Origin: Defluviitaleaceae bacterium
GTDB taxonomy: Bacteria > Bacillota > Clostridia > Lachnospirales > WRAX01
Length of the DNA: 51,858 nt
Direction of reading: 5' to 3'
Assembly (NCBI GenBank): GCA_009780415.1
Contig: WRAC01000016.1
Coordinates: 1 to 51,858 of the forward strand
In this document: positions 34,526-42,282 of the stretch, piece by piece
Position numbering within the stretch: the stretch's first letter is position 1
How the letters are laid out: each line of letters opens with the position of its first letter
The notes under the pieces: model-generated
Seen by the model: the letters and a program-made list of their open reading frames with translations, nothing else
Told to the model about the DNA's origin: nothing
Databases searched by the model: none
Program-made: the position numbers and the translations under genes

Positions 34526-35791
34526 TCAACGGACTAGCGCCTTCTCAAAATCCGCGATAAGGTCGTCTATATGCTCAAGCCCGGCGGAGATACGGACAAG
34601 TCCGGGGGGGATGCCGCTTTCCAGCATGTTTTCAGGGGTCATTTGGGAATGGGTTGTGGTGGCGGGATGGCAGGCCATGGAGCGGACATCGGCGAAATGT
34701 GTAACGTTGCTAATAAGGGTTAGGGAATTTATAAGGCTGGCGCCGGCTTCGCGCCCGCCTTTTAATTCTATGCTGAAAAGCCCGCCGCAGCCCTTGGGCC
34801 AGTCGCGGTCCGCGAGGTGTTTGTAGGGGCTGGAGGGGAGTTCGGGGTAGTTCACGCGTTCGATTGCGGGGTGGTTGGTTAGATATTGTGCCATGGCGCG
34901 GGCGTTTGCGGTGTGGCGTTCCATGCGGAGGGAGAGTGTCTCCACGCCTTGTAATAGCAGGAATGAGTTAAAGGGTGACGGGCAGCCGCCAAAATCCCGC
35001 ATGGCGGCGGTGCGGGCGCGGCTGATGAAGGCCGCTTTGCCGAAATGGTCGGTATAAACTATACCGTGATAGCTTGGGTCGGGTTCGGATAAGAGGGGGA
35101 ATTTGCCGTTTGCCCATTCGAAATTGCCGCTGTCAATTAAAACGCCGCCCATGGTTGTACCGTGGCCGCAGATATACTTTGTGGTTGAATGCAGCACTAA
35201 ATCCGCGCCGTGTTCGAAGGGCTTATAAAGGTACGGAGTGGAGAGGGTTGCGTCGACGAGGACGGGAACGCCGTGTTCGCGCGCGATGGCGGAGATTGCG
35301 TCTATGTCGCAGAGGTTGCCCTGCGGGTTTCCGATTACCTCGATATAAATCAAGCGTGTTTCGGGGCGGATGGCTTTGCGGAAATTTTCGGGATCGTCGG
35401 TTGACGCGAATGTGGTTGTTATGCCCAAGCGCGGCAATGAGTGCGTCAGCATGTTTACGGTGCCGCCGTATAAGGTTTTTCCGGCTGCGATGTGCTGGCC
35501 GCCCTCCATGAGCGTGAAGATCGCTCCGACCAGGGCCGCGTGACCGCTGGCGAAGGCCAGTGCGCCCACGCCGCCCTCAAGGGCGTTAAGCCGCTCCTCA
35601 AGGATTGCCGTTGTCGGGTTGCCAAGCCTTGAATAAATATTGCCCGACTTTCTTAATTCAAAAATATCCTGCGCGTCCTGGGCCGAATCGTAGAGATAAC
35701 CAGCCGTCATATACAATGGCGGCACAAAGGATTTTGTTGCGGGCTCGGGTGTGTACCCCGCGCGGGCTTGCAAGGTCTCGAATTCCGGCAT
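34526..35791 (-). CDS. metY: O-acetylhomoserine sulfhydrylase MetY
   Basis: A 421-residue PLP enzyme of the Cys/Met metabolism family. It converts O-acetylhomoserine and sulfide to homocysteine. Features: YSRLGNPTTAILEERLNALEGG near residue 53, the PLP lysine K205 in STTKYICGHGTTMGG, and VNYPELPSSPYKHLADRDWP in the C-terminal part. Length and the LEGGVGALAFASGHAA segment fit MetY rather than MetB. ATG begins directly after the NUDIX stop codon. No metA or homoserine acetyltransferase is seen nearby. Confidence 0.92.
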   Translation of the reverse strand: MPEFETLQARAGYTPEPATKSFVPPLYMTAGYLYDSAQDAQDIFELRKSGNIYSRLGNPTTAILEERLNALEGGVGALAFASGHAALVGAIFTLMEGGQHIAAGKTLYGGTVNMLTHSLPRLGITTTFASTDDPENFRKAIRPETRLIYIEVIGNPQGNLCDIDAISAIAREHGVPVLVDATLSTPYLYKPFEHGADLVLHSTTKYICGHGTTMGGVLIDSGNFEWANGKFPLLSEPDPSYHGIVYTDHFGKAAFISRARTAAMRDFGGCPSPFNSFLLLQGVETLSLRMERHTANARAMAQYLTNHPAIERVNYPELPSSPYKHLADRDWPKGCGGLFSIELKGGREAGASLINSLTLISNVTHFADVRSMACHPATTTHSQMTPENMLESGIPPGLVRISAGLEHIDDLIADFEKALVR

Positions 35792-36220
35792 TTATATCCA
35801 TCCCATTTCGTTAATTTTTATGTATAGCAACGGCTGTATAGCCGGATAAGTCATTTTTTCGGGAGGCGGCATTGCGTTCATCAGTATTGCCTCGGCAATT
35901 TCGGATTGGGGAAGCATGCCCAGACGGCTTATTTCGGCAAGGTAAACCTGCCCGTTTGTAGTACAGCCATCCCTTGTTACGCTGTAATCAAACATGGCGC
36001 GGAGCGTAAAAGACTCCGCGCCTGTTTCTTCATACAGCTCGCGTTTGGCGGCTTCCATGGGGGGTTCGCTCTGCTCAATCCGCCCGCCGGGTATTTCGTA
36101 TGTATCACGCTCACGGTGCCGGCAGAGAACCCATTTTCCGCCAAATCTCGCGAAAATTACTACAAAATCATAAATGCTTAGTTCGTTCAGGCTGTATATC
36201 CGTACTTCCAAATGCATCAC
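35792..36220 (-). CDS. NUDIX hydrolase
   Basis: A 142-residue protein with a complete Nudix box, GGRIEQSEPPMEAAKRELYE followed by ETGA, fitting Gx5Ex7REUxEExGU. It hydrolyses some nucleoside diphosphate derivative, perhaps an oxidised nucleotide given its position after the DNA glycosylase gene. GTG 36220 or ATG 36217 may be the start; the upstream ribosome site is weak, suggesting coupling to nei. Confidence 0.88.
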   Translation of the reverse strand: MMHLEVRIYSLNELSIYDFVVIFARFGGKWVLCRHRERDTYEIPGGRIEQSEPPMEAAKRELYEETGAESFTLRAMFDYSVTRDGCTTNGQVYLAEISRLGMLPQSEIAEAILMNAMPPPEKMTYPAIQPLLYIKINEMGWI

Positions 36221-36269
36221 GCTTTCGTTTTGAGGACTAGGACGCCCGCGCCTCCAGTATCATATTCGT

Positions 36270-37100
36270 TTACTTCTGACAGACAGGGCAAAAATAGATA
36301 TTCCCGCCAAGGAACGCCTCACGCCGGATTTCACCTCCGCAAACGGGACAGGGGTTTTTCAGCGTTTTGCTGGATAGAATAGTATTATATCCGCCGTTTG
36401 TTCCAAAAAGGTCGCGCTCGGTGTCTCTGCCGCCCCTTGCCGCCATATCCGCGATGGTTTCCTTTACGCACTTATGCAGGAGTTCCACATCGCCTGTGTC
36501 CAGCGTGTCCAGCCGCCTGCGCGGATTAAAGCGCGCATTGAACAGGATATCTTGAAGCACACCGTTGCCAAGGCCGGGAATGCGCTGTTCTGTGGCAAGG
36601 AAGGCCTTGACGCTCATGTTTTTCTTCACGCCATCGAAAAGCCGCATGAAATAGGGTAAATCAAAACTGTCCATCAGCGGGTCGGGGTTTTTGTTTACGG
36701 TAAATCCCTGGGGGAAATTAATGTCGTCCGCCCGCGTTAACAACATCCCGCCCCACATTTGCACAGAGCAGGTTATGTGCGAGGAGTCGTCGAAGCCGAG
36801 AAGGAGCTGGTGTTTTTCGGGCAGCTTATTTCCCGGGGAATGGTAGCGGATGGGTGTGGAGATAACAAGGAGCATGTCCCCGCAATGTATCTCCGTATTG
36901 CCGCCGCAGGTGTAATGCTTGTCGGCGCTGGAACCGGTTATTTTTCTGCCGGATAGCAGACCGTTATATCCTGCTGGGTCTCCGGTGTACCAAGCGTACT
37001 TATGCGGGGAGGCATCGGCGACCGCTTTCGTAATTGTCTTACCCGTGAGGGTCTCCGCAACTTGCTTGGCAAGGACATGGGATTCCGGAAGCTCGATCAT
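36270..37100 (-). CDS. Fpg/Nei-type DNA glycosylase lacking the N-terminal proline
   Basis: A 276-residue DNA-repair protein of the Fpg/Nei superfamily, which removes oxidised bases and cleaves abasic sites. It ends with the zinc finger CPVCGGEIRREAFLGGN then IYFCPVC (C-x2-C, x16, C-x2-C), has the H2TH region EQRIPGLGNGVLQDILFNARF and begins MIELPESHVLAKQ. Classical enzymes begin MPELPE and use Pro as the Schiff-base nucleophile; here that residue is Ile, while the following ELPE is kept. I recall clostridial 'endonuclease VIII' proteins starting MIELPE, so this seems a family trait. Activity may be altered. It overlaps the small upstream gene by 4 bases. Confidence 0.88.
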   Translation of the reverse strand: MIELPESHVLAKQVAETLTGKTITKAVADASPHKYAWYTGDPAGYNGLLSGRKITGSSADKHYTCGGNTEIHCGDMLLVISTPIRYHSPGNKLPEKHQLLLGFDDSSHITCSVQMWGGMLLTRADDINFPQGFTVNKNPDPLMDSFDLPYFMRLFDGVKKNMSVKAFLATEQRIPGLGNGVLQDILFNARFNPRRRLDTLDTGDVELLHKCVKETIADMAARGGRDTERDLFGTNGGYNTILSSKTLKNPCPVCGGEIRREAFLGGNIYFCPVCQK

Positions 37101-37192
37101 AGCTTACTGCGGATTTCAATCATTTTTTCCATTGTGTGTTCGCCCATTATTCCGCCGTCTTTGAAGCAATGGCGGCAAGCGGTCAAGTCCAT
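37097..37192 (-). CDS. 31-residue CxxC microprotein before the glycosylase gene
   Basis: ATG at 37192 stands 4 nt after a perfect AAGGAGG, and the ORF runs 31 codons to a stop overlapping the glycosylase start (ATGA). The peptide contains ACRHCFKDGG, a CxxC motif, and ends EKMIEIRSKL. Its frame is open further upstream (to 37279) but the ribosome site fixes the start. It may be a genuine small metal- or redox-binding protein or simply a leader that couples translation. I do not recognise a family. Confidence 0.6.
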   Translation of the reverse strand: MDLTACRHCFKDGGIMGEHTMEKMIEIRSKL

Positions 37193-37202
37193 AAAATCCT
37201 CC

Positions 37203-37427
37203 TTAAACGGCTGCTTTGATTTTGTCAAAGAACTCTTCCTTAGTGTCGCAGACGGTAAACTCTCCGCTAATGAAACCATAGAACTTGCCCGCCAATTCAG
37301 GTTCCCGGGAAACGCAGCGGCCTATGCAGCCCGTTGTGTGGTCTTTCGCCTTCACAAGTCCTTTAAGCTCCGCAACGTCAAACCCCGAGCACTTCTTGCA
37401 TACCTTCACTTTTTTTGGTTCAGCCAT
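37203..37427 (-). CDS. Small four-cysteine protein (thioredoxin-like ferredoxin or DUF1450 type)
   Basis: A 74-residue protein with cysteines in VKVCKKCSGFD (near 9 and 12), GCIGRC (near 34 and 38) and one more in FTVCD. The pattern recalls small thioredoxin-fold 2Fe-2S proteins or DUF1450/YuzB. AAAGGAG places the start at 37427 rather than the ATG at 37433. It is 10 nt before the 31-residue gene, so the operon runs from here to metY. The role is probably redox sensing or electron transfer; this is inference. Confidence 0.7.
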   Translation of the reverse strand: MAEPKKVKVCKKCSGFDVAELKGLVKAKDHTTGCIGRCVSREPELAGKFYGFISGEFTVCDTKEEFFDKIKAAV

Positions 37428-37454
37428 TTTCATTCTCCTTTGTATTTTTATTTA

Positions 37455-37566
37455 ATACCAAGTTGCAATCTAAATCACACTAACTCCGGGCGGATGATCC
37501 AGTACACTCACGCTCAGGCCGGCTCATCCGCCCAGAGTAAGTGTTGCTTTGATTGCAACTTGGTAT
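37455..37566. repeat. 112-bp imperfect inverted repeat (MITE-like)
   Basis: Two 43-nt arms, 37455-37497 and 37524-37566, match in 37 of 43 positions, leaving a 26-nt centre. The outer ends ATACCAAGTTGCAATC and GATTGCAACTTGGTAT are a perfect 16-bp pair, and TCATCCGCCC near the loop pairs with GGGCGGATGA. Perfect outer ends and a decayed interior suggest a miniature transposable element rather than a terminator. The right arm supplies the last residues of the upstream 383-residue ORF. No clear target duplication is visible beyond TA. Confidence 0.8.
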
Positions 37567-38675
37567 AACAGCTGCATATAAAACGTGGATTCAATTTCCA
37601 GCCAATTCCTCTTCCGCCTGTTTTCGCCGAAAGACATATGATTACCCAATACCGCGTACCCGGTCTTTTCAACCAGCCATTCCTTAGGAAACAGGAATGT
37701 GCCGTCTTCCGTTTTATATTTGTTCAGGCGAGACAGCAAAGCGGCAAACCATTGCGTCTTTAACGCCGCAGGGTATGCGGCAATAAATATAGCGAAGAAC
37801 AATAATTTAGGGACAAAGCCGGTTGATTTACTGCCGTGTGCGCTGCGGTTTGCTGAATTTTGGATGTATTCATCAACGCCGAACCAGCCGGGATATTTCG
37901 GGTCCCAGCCATGGGAATAATATTTAGTCCGGCCTTTTGTTACCAAAACCCCGTATCCGTCGGGTATTGTATTATGAAAATCATCGTTTGAGATAAAATC
38001 AATAACGGTGTCTATCTTTTTATCCGTTTCAGGGCCGCAAAGGCCGTAAAGCTTGGTTAACCCGATTACATCGTATAAAAGCGGCCAGCACATTCCGTGT
38101 TCATCATATAAATCCGGCCTGGTAAAATGCCTGCCGATATAGTTCGGCGGAACGCCTTTCAGCTTGTCCCGTTCTTCCGGAGACAGGTAGATATCACAAT
38201 CGCCCTTGCGCGCGAACTCATACAGCTCGTTCAGACCGCCCATCATGTATTGGAGCGCTTTATCGTCTTTAAACCCCCCAAGCGTAAGCATGTTTGAAGT
38301 TATGATTAAATCCAGGCCCGTGCAGTAACAATGTTTCCGAAATGGTTTTATCAGCAGGGCGTTACGCATTATTTCCAAATAATACCGCGCGGCATCGGCA
38401 ACGCGCGGGAACTCCGCGCGCAAACCCAATTGCGTTAATTTAATCATGGCGTTTTCAAGGAAATAATCGAGGGAGCCATGGGCCATGTTATTGCTCTGCG
38501 GGGGATTTTGCGGTTTAAGCTTGTTCATCCAAAATTGAACCGACACGTTTTCAAGCAAATCATTTTCAATTTTCTTCGCCAATTTATAATCTATCAACAA
38601 TTCCCGCGCCACTCTGTAACGGATGGGAGCGTCGGCGTTTTCCAATAACCATTCGCAAATTTTTTCGTTAATCAT
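37524..38675 (-). CDS. Conserved-looking helical protein, unknown function
   Basis: A 383-residue protein I cannot assign firmly. It starts CEWLLENADAPIRYRVARELL, a pattern seen in proteins loosely related to alpha/alpha-toroid terpene cyclases or prenyltransferases. It contains HWDPKYPGW-like Trp/Gly loops (SHGWDPKYPGWFGVDEY) and WLVEKTGYAVLGNHMSFG. There is no signal peptide. The last residues (about ATLTLGG) are read from the right arm of the inverted repeat, so the true C-terminus may have been altered by that element. The product is probably cytoplasmic. Confidence 0.75.
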   Translation of the reverse strand: MINEKICEWLLENADAPIRYRVARELLIDYKLAKKIENDLLENVSVQFWMNKLKPQNPPQSNNMAHGSLDYFLENAMIKLTQLGLRAEFPRVADAARYYLEIMRNALLIKPFRKHCYCTGLDLIITSNMLTLGGFKDDKALQYMMGGLNELYEFARKGDCDIYLSPEERDKLKGVPPNYIGRHFTRPDLYDEHGMCWPLLYDVIGLTKLYGLCGPETDKKIDTVIDFISNDDFHNTIPDGYGVLVTKGRTKYYSHGWDPKYPGWFGVDEYIQNSANRSAHGSKSTGFVPKLLFFAIFIAAYPAALKTQWFAALLSRLNKYKTEDGTFLFPKEWLVEKTGYAVLGNHMSFGENRRKRNWLEIESTFYMQLLYQVAIKATLTLGG

Positions 38676-38753
38676 AGTACCCGGGCTTCCTTCCTTAACC
38701 CATATTGCAATTCCAGCTAATGTAATGCGCGCTATCCGTTTTACTCCGTAATA

Positions 38754-39347
38754 TTAGTCAACGGCAAACGGGTCGCTGTCCTTATCCCTGTTCCAGATAT
38801 ATTCAACATATCCGCTTATAATCTCTGCCAGCTTTTCACCGTGAACATCGCTGATAAAGCCTAATGTCATATCAATTCCGGCAGATACGCCGGAGGATGT
38901 GTAATATTTACCGTCAATTACCCAGCGCGCTTTCCTTGCCCAGTGTACGCCGCTCTCAACACCGCTAACCCAATCGAAACCTCTCTTGTTGGTGGTAGCG
39001 TTTTTTCCCCGCAGCAGTCCGGTTCTGGCAAGCAGCGCCGATCCGGTGCATACGGTTAAAACATATGGCGCGCTTTGGGATAATGCTTTTAACCGCGCGA
39101 TAAAGTCCGCATCGTCAACTAATTTCCTTGTTCCCATACCGCCGGGAATCAATAACACCCCGCCCGTATCCATTTCAGAAAACGGAAGCGTATTCACGCT
39201 TACCTGGTGACTGTTCACAACAACTCCGCCGTTTACGGAGTAAAACCCAAGCCCGTATTTATCCGGTATCTTTCCTATAATCTCAACCGGGCCATAAACA
39301 TCCAGCGTTTCAAAATCGTCGAACAAAATCACATTAAAAGGAATCAT
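38754..39347 (-). CDS. DJ-1/PfpI family protein
   Basis: A 197-residue protein of the DJ-1/PfpI superfamily (amidotransferase-like fold) with the nucleophile elbow TVCTGSALLARTG near residue 105 and an N-terminal FNVILFDDFETLDVYGPVEI typical of the AraC-linked or transcription-associated PfpI group. ATG 39347 is favoured by CGGAG just upstream and overlaps the hydrolase stop (ATGA). A second start at 39374 lies inside that gene. Activity could be deglycase, hydratase or protease-like; the sequence does not say. Confidence 0.86.
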   Translation of the reverse strand: MIPFNVILFDDFETLDVYGPVEIIGKIPDKYGLGFYSVNGGVVVNSHQVSVNTLPFSEMDTGGVLLIPGGMGTRKLVDDADFIARLKALSQSAPYVLTVCTGSALLARTGLLRGKNATTNKRGFDWVSGVESGVHWARKARWVIDGKYYTSSGVSAGIDMTLGFISDVHGEKLAEIISGYVEYIWNRDKDSDPFAVD

Positions 39348-40174
39348 ATATCTATCTCCGTTCGCCATATCCAATCCCTAACGAATTGTTGAAAAAGCGG
39401 TTCGCTTTCAATTTGCAGGTTATGCCCCGCGCAATCCAGGACGGCGTATGCGGCCCTTGGAAACCTTTCAAAAAGCTCATAGGCTTTTTTGTAGCCGACC
39501 ACATGATCCTGCCGGCCCGTAAGTATACAAGACGGTTTATCAAATGTTACCGACCTTACCGCTTCCTCTAATTCCGGGCCATAATCACCGCTGCAACGGT
39601 TTGAAACAAACTCCCAATCCGCGGCATCCAACCCCGGCTGTATATCGTTAACAAATTTATCAAATATCTCGGGAGACGAGATAACGGCCATATCCATAAA
39701 ACCGTTATAACTTTGGTGCCCCTTCAATGAAGCCATCCGTTCAGACTGCCATAATACCCGCTTTTTGGGAAGATTATCCGGATGATCTATGATTGCGTCA
39801 GAATCGGTTGCGGCGCAGATAAATAACACGCCGTCAATCCTCGAACCCATTTTATGAATAAGCCCCAACGCCAGCCGCCCGCCGTAAGATTCCCCCGCCA
39901 GCAAAAAACTCCCGCCGCCAATAACGGTATTTATAAACTCAATCAATACCTCAAGCATGTTGTCGGAATTATGTATCCACGGCGCCGCCGGGGTTTGGCC
40001 CATTCCCGGCAGATCTAAATAGATTCTGCGGTAGCCTTTCATTTGATTAAAAACCGGCTCCAGACAACCGCTCATCAAGCGGTGGTCAACAGGCCAGCCG
40101 TGAACGCAAATCACCGGTCTCCCCTCGCCGTATTCCACATAATGTACCGGGATATCGCGTATTAAACAAATCAT
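39344..40174 (-). CDS. Alpha/beta hydrolase
   Basis: A 276-residue hydrolase with nucleophile elbow AGESYGGRLALGL (Ser near residue 95), oxyanion HGWPVDHRLM near the start and a late His in DCAGHNLQIES. GAGGGG precedes the ATG. The substrate is unknown. It is translationally coupled to the DJ-1 gene. Confidence 0.88.
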   Translation of the reverse strand: MICLIRDIPVHYVEYGEGRPVICVHGWPVDHRLMSGCLEPVFNQMKGYRRIYLDLPGMGQTPAAPWIHNSDNMLEVLIEFINTVIGGGSFLLAGESYGGRLALGLIHKMGSRIDGVLFICAATDSDAIIDHPDNLPKKRVLWQSERMASLKGHQSYNGFMDMAVISSPEIFDKFVNDIQPGLDAADWEFVSNRCSGDYGPELEEAVRSVTFDKPSCILTGRQDHVVGYKKAYELFERFPRAAYAVLDCAGHNLQIESEPLFQQFVRDWIWRTEIDI

Positions 40175-40212
40175 ATAAACCCCTCTGCTGTCTGTATTTA
40201 TCTATCGAATCA

Positions 40213-40680
40213 TTATCCGTCAAGCGACATTATATTCGTTATATCATCCGGTATATGGATTCCCGCCGCATAGCAAAAAGCGATTATCTGGCCTATGTGC
40301 ATCTGTTCATGCCCAATCATCGCGGAAACATGCTCATGGATATCCATTTGTTCGCCATGCCAATTAATTGTTTCATTTCCATCAAGCGCATTGAGGGCCT
40401 TTTCCAGTTGTTCGTCCAGCTCCGCCATAATCGAAATAATTCCTTGTTTCGATTTATCTTGAACCGGGTTACCGCCAAAACTCATTTTTCCTGTAGACAT
40501 AGCGTTAACATAATAGCTTTGAATTCGCGCCAATTCTTCAACCTGCAGCCTAATTGTGTTGTAGTTTTTTCTCGGCAGTTCCTTATCGAGGTCTTCATCG
40601 CTTAACTGGACGATAAATTTCAACACAATGCCGCGCCCGTATTCCCAGCTTTTTAATAGCCCCTTCATAGATAAAATCAT
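40213..40680 (-). CDS. DinB-family four-helix bundle protein
   Basis: A 155-residue protein with the DinB/YfiT fold pattern: an early helix GLLKSWEYGRGIVLKFI and the metal-ligating HEQMHIGQIIAFCYAAGI near residue 122. GGAGG lies 8 nt before the ATG. These proteins are often metal-dependent thiol transferases or unknown. Confidence 0.8.
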   Translation of the reverse strand: MILSMKGLLKSWEYGRGIVLKFIVQLSDEDLDKELPRKNYNTIRLQVEELARIQSYYVNAMSTGKMSFGGNPVQDKSKQGIISIMAELDEQLEKALNALDGNETINWHGEQMDIHEHVSAMIGHEQMHIGQIIAFCYAAGIHIPDDITNIMSLDG

Positions 40681-40737
40681 TTTTAATACCTCCGCAAAAT
40701 TAGTATAGACTCTTCCGATATATCCACACGCAATTAA

Positions 40738-41283
40738 TTAACTTGCCCTTATTGCTTTGATTTGCATTTTTATCTTTTTCATCGCCCATTCATAATGGCT
40801 TGCCGTCACTGATACGCAATAACTGCCCAATGCAGACCCTCCGACCCATGCAAATGCCTTTTTCGCAAACAATTCGTCGTTTGTAAAAGCCTCAATCAAT
40901 TTTATTACTTCCGCGTGGCTTTCATTTAACATTTCCTTTGATTTGCTATAGGAGGTATTTTGGTGCTTTTTCCAAATCACGTCAATATTCATAACACCGT
41001 AGGTTTTCCAATTATACGGCTCGGGTATAAACGGCTTTACATCGCCGCTTTGGTTAGCCTTTACCCAATTCAGCAACAGCTTGTGCCACTCGTATAAATG
41101 CGTAAGTATGTCGCGCAGGTTTTTATCACGCGCCCAATGCGCTTCTTTTTTATTTAGAGTATCGCCGAAATCAATGGGTGCGTTTTGCTCCTCATCCGTC
41201 ATGGAATCAATTAACTTCCGCAATTTCTTAAACCCTTCGTTTGCCGCTTCAATTAAATCTGATTTTGTAGTAGGCCGTGGCAT
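40738..41283 (-). CDS. ClbS/DfsB-family four-helix bundle protein
   Basis: A 181-residue protein beginning MPRPTTKSDLIEAANEGFKK, with YEWHKLLLNWVKANQSG and PEPYNWKTY, as in the ClbS/DfsB family. ClbS is a cyclopropane hydrolase giving colibactin immunity; most family members are uncharacterised. GAGGGAG fixes the start at 41283. An inverted repeat lies upstream at 41351-41380. Confidence 0.82.
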   Translation of the reverse strand: MPRPTTKSDLIEAANEGFKKLRKLIDSMTDEEQNAPIDFGDTLNKKEAHWARDKNLRDILTHLYEWHKLLLNWVKANQSGDVKPFIPEPYNWKTYGVMNIDVIWKKHQNTSYSKSKEMLNESHAEVIKLIEAFTNDELFAKKAFAWVGGSALGSYCVSVTASHYEWAMKKIKMQIKAIRAS

Positions 41284-41350
41284 AATAAACTCCCTCAAAA
41301 ATTTCTTTTGCTTAAAATTATTTTACGACATTATACTGCATTTTACGATA

Positions 41351-41380
41351 TAGTATATGACAACAGCATGTCATATACTA
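41351..41380. promoter_or_regulatory. 12-bp perfect inverted repeat between rsgA and clbS-like gene
   Basis: TAGTATATGACA (41351-41362) and TGTCATATACTA (41369-41380) pair perfectly around ACAGCA, 6 nt after the rsgA stop and 68 bp before the clbS-like start. AT-rich, without a clean T-run, so it may be a terminator for the rsgA operon, an operator for the next gene, or both. Confidence 0.6.
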
Positions 41381-41385
41381 AGTAA

Positions 41386-42267
41386 TTATTTTCTTGCGAC
41401 AAGTTTTACATAGTTCTCGTATCTTGCGGGCGGTATAGCTTCGCCTATTTGTTCCTTTACGGCGCAGTCGTGCTCCGAAACATGCAGGCAATCCCCATAG
41501 TAGCATCGACCCAGAAAGTCCGCGAATTCCGGGAAAAATTGGTCAAGACCCTCTTTGGGCAGGTTAGGGAGAAGAGCCGCGTCGAAGGAAGTAAACCCCG
41601 GGGAATCCGCCAGATATGTATCCGGCCCGATCTCAAACAGCTCACAGCTTCGCGTGGTATTCTTGCCGCGCTGGATTTTTGCACTCAACTCACCCGTTTC
41701 CAGCGAAAGGCCGGGGAACATGGCGTTTACAATGCTGGATTTGCCAACTCCGGAAGGCCCGGCCAGAATCGTAACTTGCCCGGGCAATATTCCGGCAAGG
41801 CTGTCCAGCCCTTCCCTCTTTGCCGCCGAAACCGGAAACACCCGGTAACCTCCCGGGGTATATAGTTTTTGTAATTCCCCGATGCTGCTTGCCGGGGTGA
41901 TATCCGTTTTATTTACGCACAGTACCGGCTCTATACCCGCGCTGTGCATGTATGCGAGCATGGTGTCCACAACCAGCAGGTTCACTTCCGGCGACACGGT
42001 TGAAAACACCAAAAGCGCCTGGGTAACGTTGGCGGCGCGCGGCCTGATCAGCTCATTGCTCCGCTCCAATAGCTTGTGCAGATAGGCTGTGCGTTTTCCC
42101 ATGTCGATACGCGTTATAACGGCCAGATCGCCCGGAATCGGCGTCTGGCCCAGTTTTTTAAACAGCCCGCGCGCCGGGCAAGCAAACCGCCCGTGCCCCG
42201 GCACGCAAACATCGTATATTCCCGCGACGCCTTTTACTATGCGCCCGGTAAGAGATTCCTCATGCAT
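41386..42267 (-). CDS. rsgA: Ribosome small-subunit GTPase RsgA
   Basis: A circularly permuted GTPase of 293 residues that matures the 30S subunit. The permuted order is visible: G4 NKTD at 119-122, then G1 GPSGVGKSS at 170-178, then G3 DSPG at 221-224. An N-terminal OB fold precedes them, and a C-terminal zinc module has CYYGDCLHVSEHDC. GGAGG before the ATG. It is the last gene of the rsmB operon. Confidence 0.94.
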   Translation of the reverse strand: MHEESLTGRIVKGVAGIYDVCVPGHGRFACPARGLFKKLGQTPIPGDLAVITRIDMGKRTAYLHKLLERSNELIRPRAANVTQALLVFSTVSPEVNLLVVDTMLAYMHSAGIEPVLCVNKTDITPASSIGELQKLYTPGGYRVFPVSAAKREGLDSLAGILPGQVTILAGPSGVGKSSIVNAMFPGLSLETGELSAKIQRGKNTTRSCELFEIGPDTYLADSPGFTSFDAALLPNLPKEGLDQFFPEFADFLGRCYYGDCLHVSEHDCAVKEQIGEAIPPARYENYVKLVARK

Positions 42268-42282
42268 TAAGCCTCCTTGAAT

